A stretch of 52,587 bases of DNA from Halohasta litorea (lineage in GTDB: Archaea > Halobacteriota > Halobacteria > Halobacteriales > Haloferacaceae): contig NZ_JANHDJ010000010.1 in the NCBI RefSeq assembly GCF_024494645.1, positions 1-52,587 of the forward strand. Direction: 5' to 3'. How positions within the stretch are numbered: the first letter of the stretch is position 1; each line of letters opens with the position of its first letter. A program made the position numbers and the translations under genes. Positions 27,292 through 35,685 of this stretch are shown piece by piece. The notes beneath the pieces were generated by a model. The model saw nothing but the letters and a program-made list of their open reading frames with translations. It was not told where the DNA came from and searched no databases.

Positions 27292-27798
27292 CTGTTCGCA
27301 CGGGCTCGTCCTCTCTGCAAACGCTGGGGTGTCCTCTGTCTGGCCGACAGCAACGTCAACCAGAAATTGAAGGCTTAGTCGAGATTGCCGTCAGCCCCAC
27401 TCACAAACAGATGAGTTCTGTTGATGCTCACTCCAAACGAGGGGTGGGGTACCGAAAAATTACGGAGCGATCTGAATATCGAGCCAAATCCTATATTGCC
27501 TTATTCTAGAGTATTAGCCAATAAGAACCCTCTCTCCATTTCGCACACGGGGGGTGTGGTCCAAACTGTTCTCCATTCGAAAGTGGGGACTGTATATTGA
27601 GTACGCCAGGGTATCATAGAACAGTTCGCACACTCCTTTGTTCTCCTGAATCGCTCAGTACAGACAAGCTACTAACCAAGTCAGCGTGTTTCGAGTGGCG
27701 AGAATCCTGAAACGGTATGTCTGGTCCCGTCGGGATGGGGTGATGGTAACGATAAGTTTCTTCGAATTGTTATGCTGCTATCGACTCACCACGTAAAT
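27292..27798. other. non-coding stretch with an IS-end remnant
   Basis: No gene is supported. GGGTATCATAGAACAGTTCG at 27609-27628 resembles the IS end GGGTGTCATAGAAGAGTTCT at 52463, and the following GCACAC also matches, so this is probably a degenerate end of the same IS family. TAAGAACCC-like sequence near 27528 recalls the dispersed repeat. Confidence 0.4.
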
Positions 27799-28140
27799 AT
27801 GACTGAATCCACGGCAATCAGGATAGCTGCCCGAGACCGGATGCTAGCCGTAGACCTGCTCGACCCTGATGAAAACCGGGTCGAAACAGGAATGTCCAAC
27901 ACGATTGACGGCGACACGAAAATTACCTATCAGGGGACGAGAATCCAGAAAGGAGTTGGCGGCCCCGAGATATCCGAATGGGTCCTACAATTCGGCACTA
28001 GTGTATCTGCAGGTCTCTTAGGGAACTGGATTTATGACCAACTCACCGGTCGGGACGTGGAATCTTTGGAGATTGGTGGTGAGGAAGTGGATGTGGACGA
28101 AGACTCGATTCAAACGAAACTGGAACAGTATCTCGATTAG
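27799..28140 (+). CDS. hypothetical protein
   Basis: 113 residues, not recognised. It begins MTESTAIRIAARDRML. A Gly-rich hydrophobic stretch (WVLQFGTSVSAGLLGNWIYDQLTG, about 65-88) could be a membrane-associated helix; the rest is acidic. The ATG at 27799 is chosen; an in-frame ATG at 27772 is also possible. No operon partner. Confidence 0.5.
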   Translation: MTESTAIRIAARDRMLAVDLLDPDENRVETGMSNTIDGDTKITYQGTRIQKGVGGPEISEWVLQFGTSVSAGLLGNWIYDQLTGRDVESLEIGGEEVDVDEDSIQTKLEQYLD

Positions 28141-28149
28141 CAGTAGTTG

Positions 28150-28200
28150 CCAATACGGGTTCTTTATTCAGTGGTAGCGATGAAACGCCCGTTCAGTATA
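28150..28200 (-). repeat. dispersed repeat, partial copy
   Basis: On the minus strand it reads ATACTGAACGGGCGTTTCAT ... TAAAGAACCCGTATTGG, matching the left two thirds of copy A. It lies between convergent genes. Confidence 0.45.
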
Positions 28201-28205
28201 TCTGC

Positions 28206-28649
28206 TTATTGGTCTTCGGAGTTGGGGGTGAAAATGTTGAACTGTCGGCCGGTGATTGCGGTTGGCGTTAAGCGGTAGTAGTCCACTGTGAACTCATCGG
28301 GTGCCGTGTCGGGGTAGATGTTCAGGGTTGGAATAGAGGCGTTTTCCGTGATTGCTGTGGCGGCCTTGGTTTCCTCGTCTTCAAGAACCGGTTCGAGTGT
28401 TCCACTTACAGTGACGCTCTTTGCCGGCTGTTCCTCGTAGACCGTGAACGTCGCTGTCTCTGTTGTTTCGAGATACGCTATTTTCTTGCTCTCCGGTGTA
28501 TAGACGAATTGGAAGTACAGTGCCTCACCGTCGTAGCCAAATGACATGGGCGTTGAATACGCTTCTGTCCCGTCAGTGAGCGCTAAAACACCCACGCCCG
28601 ACTCGAAGAGTAATGTATCACTTTCTGCCCGTGATAACTCTGTAGTCAT
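28206..28649 (-). CDS. pyridoxamine-5'-phosphate-oxidase-family flavin protein
   Basis: 147 residues of the FMN-binding split-barrel family: GVGVLALTDGTEAYSTPMSFGYDGEALYFQ (about 20-50), then KKIAYLETTETATFTVYEE and VTVSGTLEPVL. Haloarchaeal members are small oxidoreductase-like proteins of unknown substrate. The ATG at 28649 (MTTELSRAESD) is chosen. A broken, partly duplicated copy lies divergently at 28780-29031. Confidence 0.8.
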   Translation of the reverse strand: MTTELSRAESDTLLFESGVGVLALTDGTEAYSTPMSFGYDGEALYFQFVYTPESKKIAYLETTETATFTVYEEQPAKSVTVSGTLEPVLEDEETKAATAITENASIPTLNIYPDTAPDEFTVDYYRLTPTAITGRQFNIFTPNSEDQ

Positions 28650-28779
28650 ATCAGTACGCACTCCTTATGGACTCGAATATGTTTCGGTGCATACTTCAAG
28701 TTATTGAATGATAGTTCACCTGTATTCACTGATTCAACATCCAATATAGTCCGCTCCGACCCCTCCTCTGACCCCTCCA

Positions 28780-29031
28780 ATTTCGACAACGGAGACTGCG
28801 GCGTTGACGGTCTACGACGAACAGCCAGCATAGAGCGTCCTTGTGCACGGTTCGATTGAGGCTGTCCTCAAAGACGACGAAATCAAGGCCACCACAGCAA
28901 TCACGGAAAACGCCTCTATTCCAACCCTGAACATCTACCCCAAAACAACACCTGGCAAGGTCAGAATGGACAACTACCGCGTAACGCCAACCGAAATTAT
29001 CGGTCGCCAATTCAACACATTCACCCCCATC
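28780..29031 (+). pseudogene. remnant of a flavin split-barrel protein gene
   Basis: Reading from 28780 gives ISTTETAALTVYDEQPA, a TAG stop, then SVLVHGSIEAVLKDDEIKA and TAITENASIPTLNIYPKT, then RVTPTEIIGRQFNTFTP. This matches the C-terminal two thirds of the neighbouring 28206-28649 protein nearly residue for residue. The N-terminus is missing and the internal stop is not rescued, so this is a decayed inverted duplicate. Confidence 0.8.
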
Positions 29032-29129
29032 TGGCGACCATTAACATCCTCTTCCTGCCGAAGCCGAAGGAATCCCAAGCGTTGGCACTGACGGTCGCTG
29101 TTCTCCCGTAAGGATTCAACCGTCGGTAT

Positions 29130-30533
29130 CTATTGCACGCCGGTGATTTCGAATCGGGCACCGCCTTCGCTACTGTCGGTAGCGGATACAGTCCAGTTGT
29201 GGGCGTCAGCAATCTCTTTGACGATCGATAGCCCGAGCCCGGTCCCGGTTTCCGAGCTTGTGTGGCCGGCCTCGAAGACTTGGTCGCGCTCCTCGGCGCG
29301 GATTCCGGATCCATCGTCGGCAACATAGAAGCCGTTATTGAGGTCGCCGACGGTGATTGTGACGTCGTTGCCGCCATGTTCGATAGCGTTCCGGAAGAGA
29401 TTTCCGAACAGTTGGCGCAGCCGATTCTCGTCGGAAGCCACTGTTTGCTCTGTCTCAATCTCTAAGTCCGCCCCCTGTGTCGCTACTGTCTTCCAGGTTC
29501 GGGAGACACAGTCGTCAAGCGACACAGGCTCCGTCTCATCGATGGTCTCGCCTTGGCTCGCTAGCATCAAGATGTTCTCGATGAGCTCTTCCATTCGTGC
29601 GTGTGCATTCTGTATCCGCTCAATTTGGGGGTTGTCAGACTCTGCAGCGATTAAATCGACGTGCCCCTTTGCCACATTAAGTGGATTGCGGAGGTCGTGG
29701 CTAACGACGTTCGCAAAGTCCTGTAATTCTTCAGTCCGATCGCGAAGTTCATCCTCAAGCTGTTTCCGATCAGTGATATCAATATATGTGGCTAGCAGTT
29801 CGTCTCGTTCTCCATCGAGCGGCGTCGCGTTCAAAATAAACGTCCGGTACTCGCCATCTGCAGCCTGACGCGTGACTTCCCGTCGAGCACGTTCCCCTTG
29901 GGTAAGCCGGTCGTTAATCTCCTGTGCTTCCGCCGTATCCGCGTCATCGACAATTAACCGATCAAGGGATGCACCACCTAATTCACGCCCCGTAAATCCG
30001 AATTTGTCTCGAAATGCCTGATTAGCTTGTTTGATTACCGGGTCGTCCTGTTCAAGATGGGTGAGCACGAGTGGAACAGGAACAGCATCGAAGAGGTCCG
30101 CAAAGCGATCGCGTTCGCGCTCAACTCGTTCTTGGGCCTCTCGAAGATCGCTGACGTCCTCGTTGACAGCGACGAACCGGGTGATGTCCCCCTCGTCGTC
30201 TGTAATCGGGGAAATCGTTTGTTTGACGACGTACCGCTCGCCGCTCTTTCGCTCGTTGATGATTTCGCCTTGCCACACGTCACCGGACAGTATCGTATCC
30301 CAGAGCCGTTCGTAGAACAAGTCACCGTGGACGCCAGACTGCAAGATGTTGGCGTTGCTGCCGATTGCTTCCTCGGCACTAAATCCAGTTTGCTCCTCAA
30401 ATGCTGGGTTGACGTACTCGATTGTCCCAGTGGTGTCCGTCCAATAGATAGAGTGGCCCGTACTCTCGACTGCCGCGCGAAACGGCCGCATTACAGTTTG
30501 ATCTAAATGCCTCTCCTTCTCCGACGCACACAT
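29130..30533 (-). CDS. PAS-PAS sensor histidine kinase
   Basis: 467 residues, soluble. The first PAS domain is at about 15-125 (STGHSIYWTDTTGTIEYVNPAFEEQTGF with a PAC motif SPITDDEGDITRFVAVNEDVSD), the second at about 135-255. The HisKA domain has the phospho-acceptor in FANVVSHDLRNPLNVAKGH. The HATPase boxes are LFGNLFRNAIEHGG (N), YVADDGSGI (G1) and GTGLGLSIVKEI (G2). The ATG at 30533 is preferred because a TTAAAC TATA-like box lies about 27 bp upstream; GTG 30593 and ATG 30581 are alternatives. It may sense redox or light through PAS cofactors, which is not determined. No response regulator is adjacent. Confidence 0.9.
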   Translation of the reverse strand: MCASEKERHLDQTVMRPFRAAVESTGHSIYWTDTTGTIEYVNPAFEEQTGFSAEEAIGSNANILQSGVHGDLFYERLWDTILSGDVWQGEIINERKSGERYVVKQTISPITDDEGDITRFVAVNEDVSDLREAQERVERERDRFADLFDAVPVPLVLTHLEQDDPVIKQANQAFRDKFGFTGRELGGASLDRLIVDDADTAEAQEINDRLTQGERARREVTRQAADGEYRTFILNATPLDGERDELLATYIDITDRKQLEDELRDRTEELQDFANVVSHDLRNPLNVAKGHVDLIAAESDNPQIERIQNAHARMEELIENILMLASQGETIDETEPVSLDDCVSRTWKTVATQGADLEIETEQTVASDENRLRQLFGNLFRNAIEHGGNDVTITVGDLNNGFYVADDGSGIRAEERDQVFEAGHTSSETGTGLGLSIVKEIADAHNWTVSATDSSEGGARFEITGVQ

Positions 30534-30597
30534 AATAGAGACTGGTATTGACTTACGTTTAACAGTATCGCTGGCCCCCATACGCTGGTTCACTCAG

Positions 30598-30651
30598 GAT
30601 TCGCTGGTAAGAACCCGCTTCGATGTGATGCGTAACTTCGGTAAGTACAGG
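30598..30651 (+). repeat. dispersed repeat, right-half copy D
   Basis: GATTCGCTGGTAAGAACCCG then CTTCGATGTGATGCGTAACTTC and GGTAAGTACAGG; this matches the right half of copies A and B. An IS6-like end (TTTCAACAGAGCC, 30697-30709) follows 46 bp downstream, so the region is mobile-element debris. Confidence 0.6.
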
Positions 30652-30766
30652 AAATATACTGACAACAGCCAGCCGGAATGTGCCACTTCTTGAGAATTTC
30701 AACAGAGCCGCTTTGCTCAGAACAGCATTTCCTGGGCAGTTTCGCTGATTGGGGCAGTTGTGCCCG

Positions 30767-31191
30767 CTAATAACTCGTTACAGTATAGTTAGGGTTGACC
30801 CCCTCCAAGAGTTCATACAAAATGGCCTCTATTCGGTTGGCCTGATTCCTTCCACTAACTGACACCGTCTGAGGCTGTTGCGCGGCTACCTTTACCGTAA
30901 TGCTATCTCTGAGAGTTAAACCGCTCCAAGATTCTACTCTTACTTCCGCATCAGTAGCGGTTGTGTTAACGGTGAATTCAACATTAATACTTTGGCCTGG
31001 TGGACCTCCACCCTGGCCCTGACCTCCACCCTGGCTTGTGACACTGATTATCGATATGTCCCCTTCTTTATTGACCCCACCGCCGTTATCCCTGCCACCG
31101 TTCATGGCTTTTCCACGGAAGATAACTCTGTGTTCTTCTCCACCACCAGGGATTGAGACATTCACATCCTCACCAGACCCATTATCAGTAC
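30767..31191 (-). pseudogene. hypothetical protein, 5' end cut by the ISH3-like insertion
   Basis: At least 132 residues; not recognised. The frame is open from the IS border (TDNGSGEDVNVSIPGGGEEH) through a Gly-rich region (TSQGGGQGQGGGPPGQ) and a beta-rich part (INVEFTVNTTATDAEVRVES) to EGVNPNYTVTSY. The first GTG (31165) is not a convincing start because coding-like sequence continues up to the IS edge at 31191. Reading across the element with one GTAC removed keeps the frame open for about 20 more codons, supporting interruption by the IS. Confidence 0.5.
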
Positions 31192-32567
31192 ATCACAAAG
31201 CCGCTTAGTTAGAACGTCTGCTTGCTGAAGGTGTGTCTACGACCCAGCAAGCAGACAGTGAGATTCACGAGGACCAGCTCCTTAACTTCCTCGTCAACTG
31301 CCTTGACGAGGAAGTTTCTCTGAATCTCGCCAACAACGCTGAAATCGATGCAGAGGACATCTACGAGGTCCTCGTCGGCGCGACCGCCGACGGGACCTCG
31401 ATCTCCACGCTGTGCAACTCCAGTGAAGACTCGCTATCGGCGAACACGATTCTCTATCATCTACGGACGAAGTTCGAGCCGGAGCGGCTCGAACGAGTCG
31501 CTAACACGCTTCTTCGCCGAGACATCGTCGAACTGCTCCCCGAGCAGGTGGAGGTCTGCGCAGACCTCCACCTGCGGCCCTACTACGGTGATGAAGACGA
31601 CACGGAGAACCTCTATCACTCCGAGGCGAAGCGTGGAACCACCGCATTCCACGCCTACGCCACACTCTACGCGCGTGTGAAGAACAAACGCTACACGCTG
31701 GCGGTGCGCCGTCTCGAAGACGGCGACACCGCCAGCAGCGTCCTCGCTGAGTTCCTCGGTGTCCTAGACGGCCTTGACACCGAGGTCAAGGCCGTCTACC
31801 TTGATCGCGGATTCTACGACAGCAAGTGTCTCACGCTGCTTCAGGCGCACAACTACGCCTACGTAGTCCCGATCATTCAGTGGGGAAAGACGATTCAGCA
31901 GGAACTCTCGGAAGGGTGGAGTCGCGTCATCCAACACGATCTGACAGGGAAACTCGACGGTCACAGCTGGACCGTCGAGTTTCCCGTCTACATCGACTGT
32001 ACGTACCTGAACGGGAAGTACGACGACCACGGCGTGGCGCGTCACGGCTACGCCGCTGACGCGCCGTTCATCGAGAGTCCACGCGACGCTCGATACCACT
32101 ACAGCAAACGGTTCGGTATCGAGTCGAGCTATCGGTTGTCCGAGCAAGCGATAGCGACGACAACGACGCGAGATGCAACGGTGAGACTGCTGTACGTCGT
32201 GGTGAGTCTGCTGTTGCAGAACGTCTGGCGGTATCTGCACTACGAATACGTGGCGACGCCGCGCCGAGGCGGGCGTCGCCTGTGGTGGTGGCCGTACAAG
32301 GAGTTCGTGAATATGGTTCGACGGGCCGCGTGGACGGCCCTCGCGGTGCGTCGGGCCGTCCCCGCGAACCGGCCACCGGATGACCGGTTCTACCGGTAGT
32401 CACCGACCGAGCAAGCGTCGTCGCAAGTGGCAACGCTGTCGCGTCGGCGGCTGAGCGCCGCCGACAGCGACAGCTCCGCCTTCGATCAGCGTTGCTCAAC
32501 CGTGATCGACGACTCACCACAACAAAACAGGTGGCTCAGGTCACACTAACTGGCAATGCTTTGTGAG
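31192..32567 (+). mobile_element. ISH3-family insertion sequence
   Basis: Left end ATCACAAAGC (31192) pairs with right end GCTTTGTGAG (to 32567). GTAC directly flanks both sides (31188-31191 and 32568-32571) and may be the target duplication. Length 1376 bp fits ISH3-type elements (about 1.4 kb with one transposase gene). It interrupts the minus-strand hypothetical gene to its left. Confidence 0.75.
31233..32399 (+). CDS. ISH3-family transposase
   Basis: 388 residues, the standard length of ISH3 transposases. It has a helical N-terminus (about 1-110), then a DDE core: first Asp region VEVCADLHLRPYYGD, second VKAVYLDRGFYDSKCL (about 190) and Glu region YHYSKRFGIESSYRLSEQ (about 290). It starts at GTG 31233, 41 bp inside the left end. 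The frame is intact, so the element may be active. Confidence 0.88.
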   Translation: MSTTQQADSEIHEDQLLNFLVNCLDEEVSLNLANNAEIDAEDIYEVLVGATADGTSISTLCNSSEDSLSANTILYHLRTKFEPERLERVANTLLRRDIVELLPEQVEVCADLHLRPYYGDEDDTENLYHSEAKRGTTAFHAYATLYARVKNKRYTLAVRRLEDGDTASSVLAEFLGVLDGLDTEVKAVYLDRGFYDSKCLTLLQAHNYAYVVPIIQWGKTIQQELSEGWSRVIQHDLTGKLDGHSWTVEFPVYIDCTYLNGKYDDHGVARHGYAADAPFIESPRDARYHYSKRFGIESSYRLSEQAIATTTTRDATVRLLYVVVSLLLQNVWRYLHYEYVATPRRGGRRLWWWPYKEFVNMVRRAAWTALAVRRAVPANRPPDDRFYR

Positions 32568-32629
32568 GTACTGAACCTGTGCTCGTCTACACGAGAAGGG
32601 ATATATCCATTCACGCGGCCGAGGACGCT

Positions 32630-32740
32630 ATGAGGTCACTGAGAATGGAGTCAGACAGATTTGAGATGGATGCGATTGATACTCTCGAGGAGCCGATTTC
32701 TGTTCCAGACTACGTCCACTCTCCATTGTTTGAGTTGTAA
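32630..32740 (+). CDS. possible 36-residue protein
   Basis: MRSLRMESDRFEMDAIDTLE followed by EPISVPDYVHSPLFEL. An ATATAT TATA-like box at 32601-32606 sits 24-29 bp before the ATG, ideal for a leaderless transcript. Function unknown. The downstream HTH gene starts 38 bp later, so it might be a short leader peptide of that operon. Confidence 0.35.
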   Translation: MRSLRMESDRFEMDAIDTLEEPISVPDYVHSPLFEL

Positions 32741-32778
32741 TCGGATGCCATATCCCCAATACCGTCTAAAATTAGAGT

Positions 32779-33156
32779 ATGGTGAGCGATCCCGCGTCAT
32801 CTGAGGACTCTCCATCGTTGCAGAATGTCCTTGATGCGCTGGACGACGCCAACTGTCGAGCTATCCTCCGTGAAACAGCTGAACCCATGACCGCGAACGA
32901 ACTCATCGACGCCTGTGACATACCCAAATCGACGTTGTACCGGAAACTAGAACTCCTTAGTCGAGCCTCCCTCGTCCGCGAACAGGACACAATCAATCCT
33001 GGTGGGGGTCGAACTACGCGATACGAACGAGACTTCGACGATGTGACCATCTCTATGGACGACGAAGACGACTTGTCGGTAGCCGTGAAACGCCCACCAC
33101 GGAGCCCCGACGAACGCCTCGAAGATATTTGGTCGAAGATGGGGGATGAGTTATGA
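32779..33156 (+). CDS. winged-helix transcriptional regulator (ArsR-like)
   Basis: 125 residues: DALDDANCRAILRETAEPMTANELIDACDIPKSTLYRKLELLSRASLVRE (about 18-70) is an ArsR-type winged helix with the recognition helix PKSTLYRKLELL. The C-terminal part is acidic and ends RLEDIWSKMGDEL. The stop overlaps the next gene by 4 bp (ATGA type), so the pair is translationally coupled. Confidence 0.87.
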   Translation: MVSDPASSEDSPSLQNVLDALDDANCRAILRETAEPMTANELIDACDIPKSTLYRKLELLSRASLVREQDTINPGGGRTTRYERDFDDVTISMDDEDDLSVAVKRPPRSPDERLEDIWSKMGDEL

Positions 33157-33434
33157 TGTGGACAGGACCGGCCATTGTCGTCGTGAAGACGGTGATCCTG
33201 CTGTTGGGGAGCGGTATCACGTATATCGCGTACAAGGCGTATCGACGAACAGGCACGCCCTCACTGCGAGCGCTCGGGATCGGGTTCGGTGTTATCACGT
33301 TCGGCGCGCTGCTCGCAGGAATTGCACATCAAATCCTCTCCGTCTCACTCGAATTGGGCATTCTAATCAATAGCGTCCTTGTTGCGATAGGATTGGCTAT
33401 CATCATGTACTCACTTTATCTCGAACGCAGGTGA
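33153..33434 (+). CDS. three-helix membrane protein (DUF7521-like)
   Basis: 93 residues with three membrane segments (about 5-26, 40-62 and 67-88), including LRALGIGFGVITFGALLAGI. It overlaps the HTH gene; pairs of an HTH protein and this kind of small membrane protein are widespread in haloarchaea. The membrane protein may be the sensor or target of the regulator, which is inference. Confidence 0.75.
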   Translation: MMWTGPAIVVVKTVILLLGSGITYIAYKAYRRTGTPSLRALGIGFGVITFGALLAGIAHQILSVSLELGILINSVLVAIGLAIIMYSLYLERR

Positions 33435-33679
33435 AGACAGCTCCGCGACTACGAAGGCGAGTACGTAAGTTTGAAACTCAGTCTGACCCATTTTGGAGAA
33501 AGTACGGTGTATCGAGTATGCAACTGCGTTGGCACGCGGTTTCTGTCGGCCCGCCAGTACGCTGATTGTGGACCGGATAACGCTGACCGTTGCCTCGGCG
33601 GTATCTCACTCACGCCCCACTACCGTACACAGCGCTATTCGATGTAGTATCGGCAAGCGAATTTCGAACGACAACATCC

Positions 33680-34906
33680 ATGAGAACAGCTCTATCCAAC
33701 CCACTCACAGACATCCAGCAATCACAGACAGTCCTCATCATCTTTGCGAGTACGCTCGTGAGTGTGATGGGCGTCTCCCTCATCAGCCCAGCACTGCCGA
33801 CGATTCAAGCAGCATGGAACATCTCGGCGAGTCAAGCGAGTCTCCTCATCTCGGCATTTACCTTGCCCGGTATCGTTCTCACACCGTTCATCGGTCTCAT
33901 CGCCGACCGCGTTGGTCGCAAACGTGTGCTCGTCCCTTCGCTATTCTTGTTTGGCGTGAGTGGCATTGCAGTCGTGTTTGTCGACGAATTCACAACGCTT
34001 CTCGGTCTCCGCGTCGTGCAGGGAACCGCTGGCAGTGCCATCATGAGTCTCACCGTGACGCTGCTCGGTGACCTGTTCTCGGGGGAACAGCAGAGTCGTC
34101 TCATTGGACTGAACGCGGCAATCCTCGCCATCGGCGCGGCTGGCTACCCCTTACTGGGCGGTGGCCTTGCGCTGCTCTCGTGGGCCGCGCCGTTCGTCTG
34201 TTTCGCACTCGGTATTGTCGTCGCCGTTGCCGGCTCTGCGATTCTCCCTGAACCCGAGAGTAGCATGGATTCGTCCGGACTGTCGTACGTCGTTAACGCA
34301 GCTCAATCGGTCCCAACACGGACGGCTCTCGGGTTGTACGTCGCTATTTTCGGCATTTTCTTTGTTCTCTATGGCGCACAGCTCACGGTCGTCCCGTTCA
34401 TTCTCGACGAATCCTACGGCCTTTCTTCTGGGATGATCGGGCTGTTGCTCGGACTCCCAGCGGTGACGATGGGGGTGACGTCCTCACAGTCGTCCCGTCT
34501 CATGCGCCATCTCTCACCCCCGCGGCTCATCACACTCGGTTTTGTGACCTACGGTATCGGGATGACGCTCGCTGCACTCGCCCACTCGATCACCGTCCTT
34601 GCCGGCGCACTGTTCCTTTTCGGTATCGGGCAGGGATTCGCGGAACCGATCACCGATACAGCACTGAATACACTCGCGCCCGATGCGTTCCGCGGCGGAA
34701 TCATGAGTATCCGAACGAGCGTGCTTCAGTTCGGAACGACCCTCGGCCCGCCAGTGTTCGTTGCTGTTGCCTCAATTGTGGGCTACACCGATACGCTCCT
34801 CATCGCCGGTCTCGCTGCCCTCGCTCTCGGCATCTCTGCGTTCGGCCTTCTCACGCTTTCAGAAACTGGGCAATCAACTCAACGTCGCACATTCACAAAT
34901 GAGTGA
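33680..34906 (+). CDS. major facilitator superfamily transporter
   Basis: 408 residues, about 12 membrane helices. Signature after helix 2: LIADRVGRKRVLVPSL (motif A, GxxxDRxGRR). The motif-C-like antiporter region is TLLGDLFSGEQQSRLIGLNAAILAIGAAGYPLLGG (about 120-155). This resembles drug/proton antiporters of the DHA1 type. The ATG at 33680 (MRTALSNPLTD) is chosen over 33590. Single gene; the substrate is unknown. Confidence 0.88.
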   Translation: MRTALSNPLTDIQQSQTVLIIFASTLVSVMGVSLISPALPTIQAAWNISASQASLLISAFTLPGIVLTPFIGLIADRVGRKRVLVPSLFLFGVSGIAVVFVDEFTTLLGLRVVQGTAGSAIMSLTVTLLGDLFSGEQQSRLIGLNAAILAIGAAGYPLLGGGLALLSWAAPFVCFALGIVVAVAGSAILPEPESSMDSSGLSYVVNAAQSVPTRTALGLYVAIFGIFFVLYGAQLTVVPFILDESYGLSSGMIGLLLGLPAVTMGVTSSQSSRLMRHLSPPRLITLGFVTYGIGMTLAALAHSITVLAGALFLFGIGQGFAEPITDTALNTLAPDAFRGGIMSIRTSVLQFGTTLGPPVFVAVASIVGYTDTLLIAGLAALALGISAFGLLTLSETGQSTQRRTFTNE

Positions 34907-35007
34907 TTGATCTGTTCCATGAGCTTGTCTCTATCCCGAGTACGGTTGCCCCGCACCCACGAAAAGAGGGTGTAGATGGCTTCGTTCAGCGAGTGTTCTA
35001 GGCCCAT
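34879..35007 (-). CDS. possible 42-residue protein
   Basis: MGLEHSLNEAIYTLFSWVRG followed by a basic NRTRDRDKL stretch. A GAGGGG site lies 7 bp before the ATG. It overlaps the MFS gene end by 28 bp on the other strand. The amphipathic helix pattern is suggestive, but there is no family support. Apart from this and the hairpin at 35174, nothing is seen between 34907 and 35221. Confidence 0.25.
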   Translation of the reverse strand: MGLEHSLNEAIYTLFSWVRGNRTRDRDKLMEQINHSFVNVRR

Positions 35008-35173
35008 ATCTGCCCCTCGGAACGTAGGCCAATAGACCGAAGGCCGGTATCACAACAGATCTCGATACGTGCGTGTACTTGCTTGGGAGGTCTTCTAAAC
35101 GCTTTCCGCACATTCGAGAGGAGCGAATCATCCACCGTCCCGTTCCAGAACCCAGTAACCGCAGTACGTTTGT

Positions 35174-35197
35174 TACCCCCTGAGGAGTGCGGGGGTA
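35174..35197 (+). promoter_or_regulatory. promoter-associated hairpin, copy 1
   Basis: TACCCCC (35174-35180), loop TGAGGAGTGC, GGGGGTA (35191-35197). A T-rich stretch (GTTTGT) precedes it and the ATG follows at 35222. The loop differs by one base from copy 3 at 36777. Member of the hairpin family described in the findings. Confidence 0.7.
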
Positions 35198-35221
35198 GGA
35201 AAGCGCCCTCGAGTACAACCT

Positions 35222-35602
35222 ATGGCAACACTCCAAGCAGCGACGACGTCGACCGGCACGATTGTATCGGACGCACAAGCAGTCCGTCAGCTCTGTGAGA
35301 GCTATTGCTTCGGGACCCTCAACTGGGAGGTAGACGAGGAGGGCGAACTCATCATCTGGGGCTACGATAGCTTCGAGGTGTACGAAGCGCGTGAGAACGG
35401 TCTCCCCGATTATGACGGTGGGATCGTGACCCACGAGTTCCTCCGGCAGCTCGCGGAGTACATCGATGGCGACCAGGAACTCGACATCCAGACGGCCGGG
35501 TATACGAAGTGTCGATTTCCGGTCCTCGCCAAGCGGTACGTCATCCGCAATGGTGAGGTCCTTCACGCCGATCTGACCGGACTCGACCCGATCGGCGAAT
35601 AA
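35222..35602 (+). CDS. plasmid-type hypothetical protein
   Basis: 126 residues; no named family recognised. It looks like a compact alpha/beta protein with a Trp/Tyr-rich core (CFGTLNWEVDEEGELIIWGYDSFEVYEARENG) and a later THEFLRQLAEYIDGDQELDIQT segment. It is the first gene of the plus-strand array that runs to 44.4 kb, preceded by hairpin copy 1. Confidence 0.65.
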   Translation: MATLQAATTSTGTIVSDAQAVRQLCESYCFGTLNWEVDEEGELIIWGYDSFEVYEARENGLPDYDGGIVTHEFLRQLAEYIDGDQELDIQTAGYTKCRFPVLAKRYVIRNGEVLHADLTGLDPIGE

Positions 35603-35644
35603 CTGGTGATCATCCCTTGGCAGGTGAAGAGGAGTCGTTTATCG

Positions 35645-35674
35645 GGGGCTGACGGACTGAGCCCCACGTGGGGC
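35645..35674 (+). promoter_or_regulatory. hairpin region upstream of the 35686 gene
   Basis: GGGGCT (35645-35650) can pair with AGCCCC (35660-35665); the latter overlaps a second palindrome GCCCCACGTGGGGC (35661-35674), so two alternative hairpins exist. GTTTAT precedes it. It occupies the same position as the hairpin family but differs in sequence, so membership is uncertain. Confidence 0.4.
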
Positions 35675-35685
35675 TTCGTGATACC

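Noticed and set aside
27156-27509. 117-codon frame after the PadR remnant
   Set aside because: It begins inside the MITE and runs out of frame across the restored PadR C-terminus, which explains the sequence better.
34931-35566. 211-codon minus-strand frame opposite the 35222 gene
   Set aside because: It is a shadow of the plus-strand gene in GC-rich DNA and crosses the hairpin promoter.
35645-35674. Full member of the T-tract/hairpin family
   Set aside because: Position fits, but the stem begins with G-run rather than C-run, the loop is unrelated and a second palindrome overlaps, so it is listed only as a possible relative.
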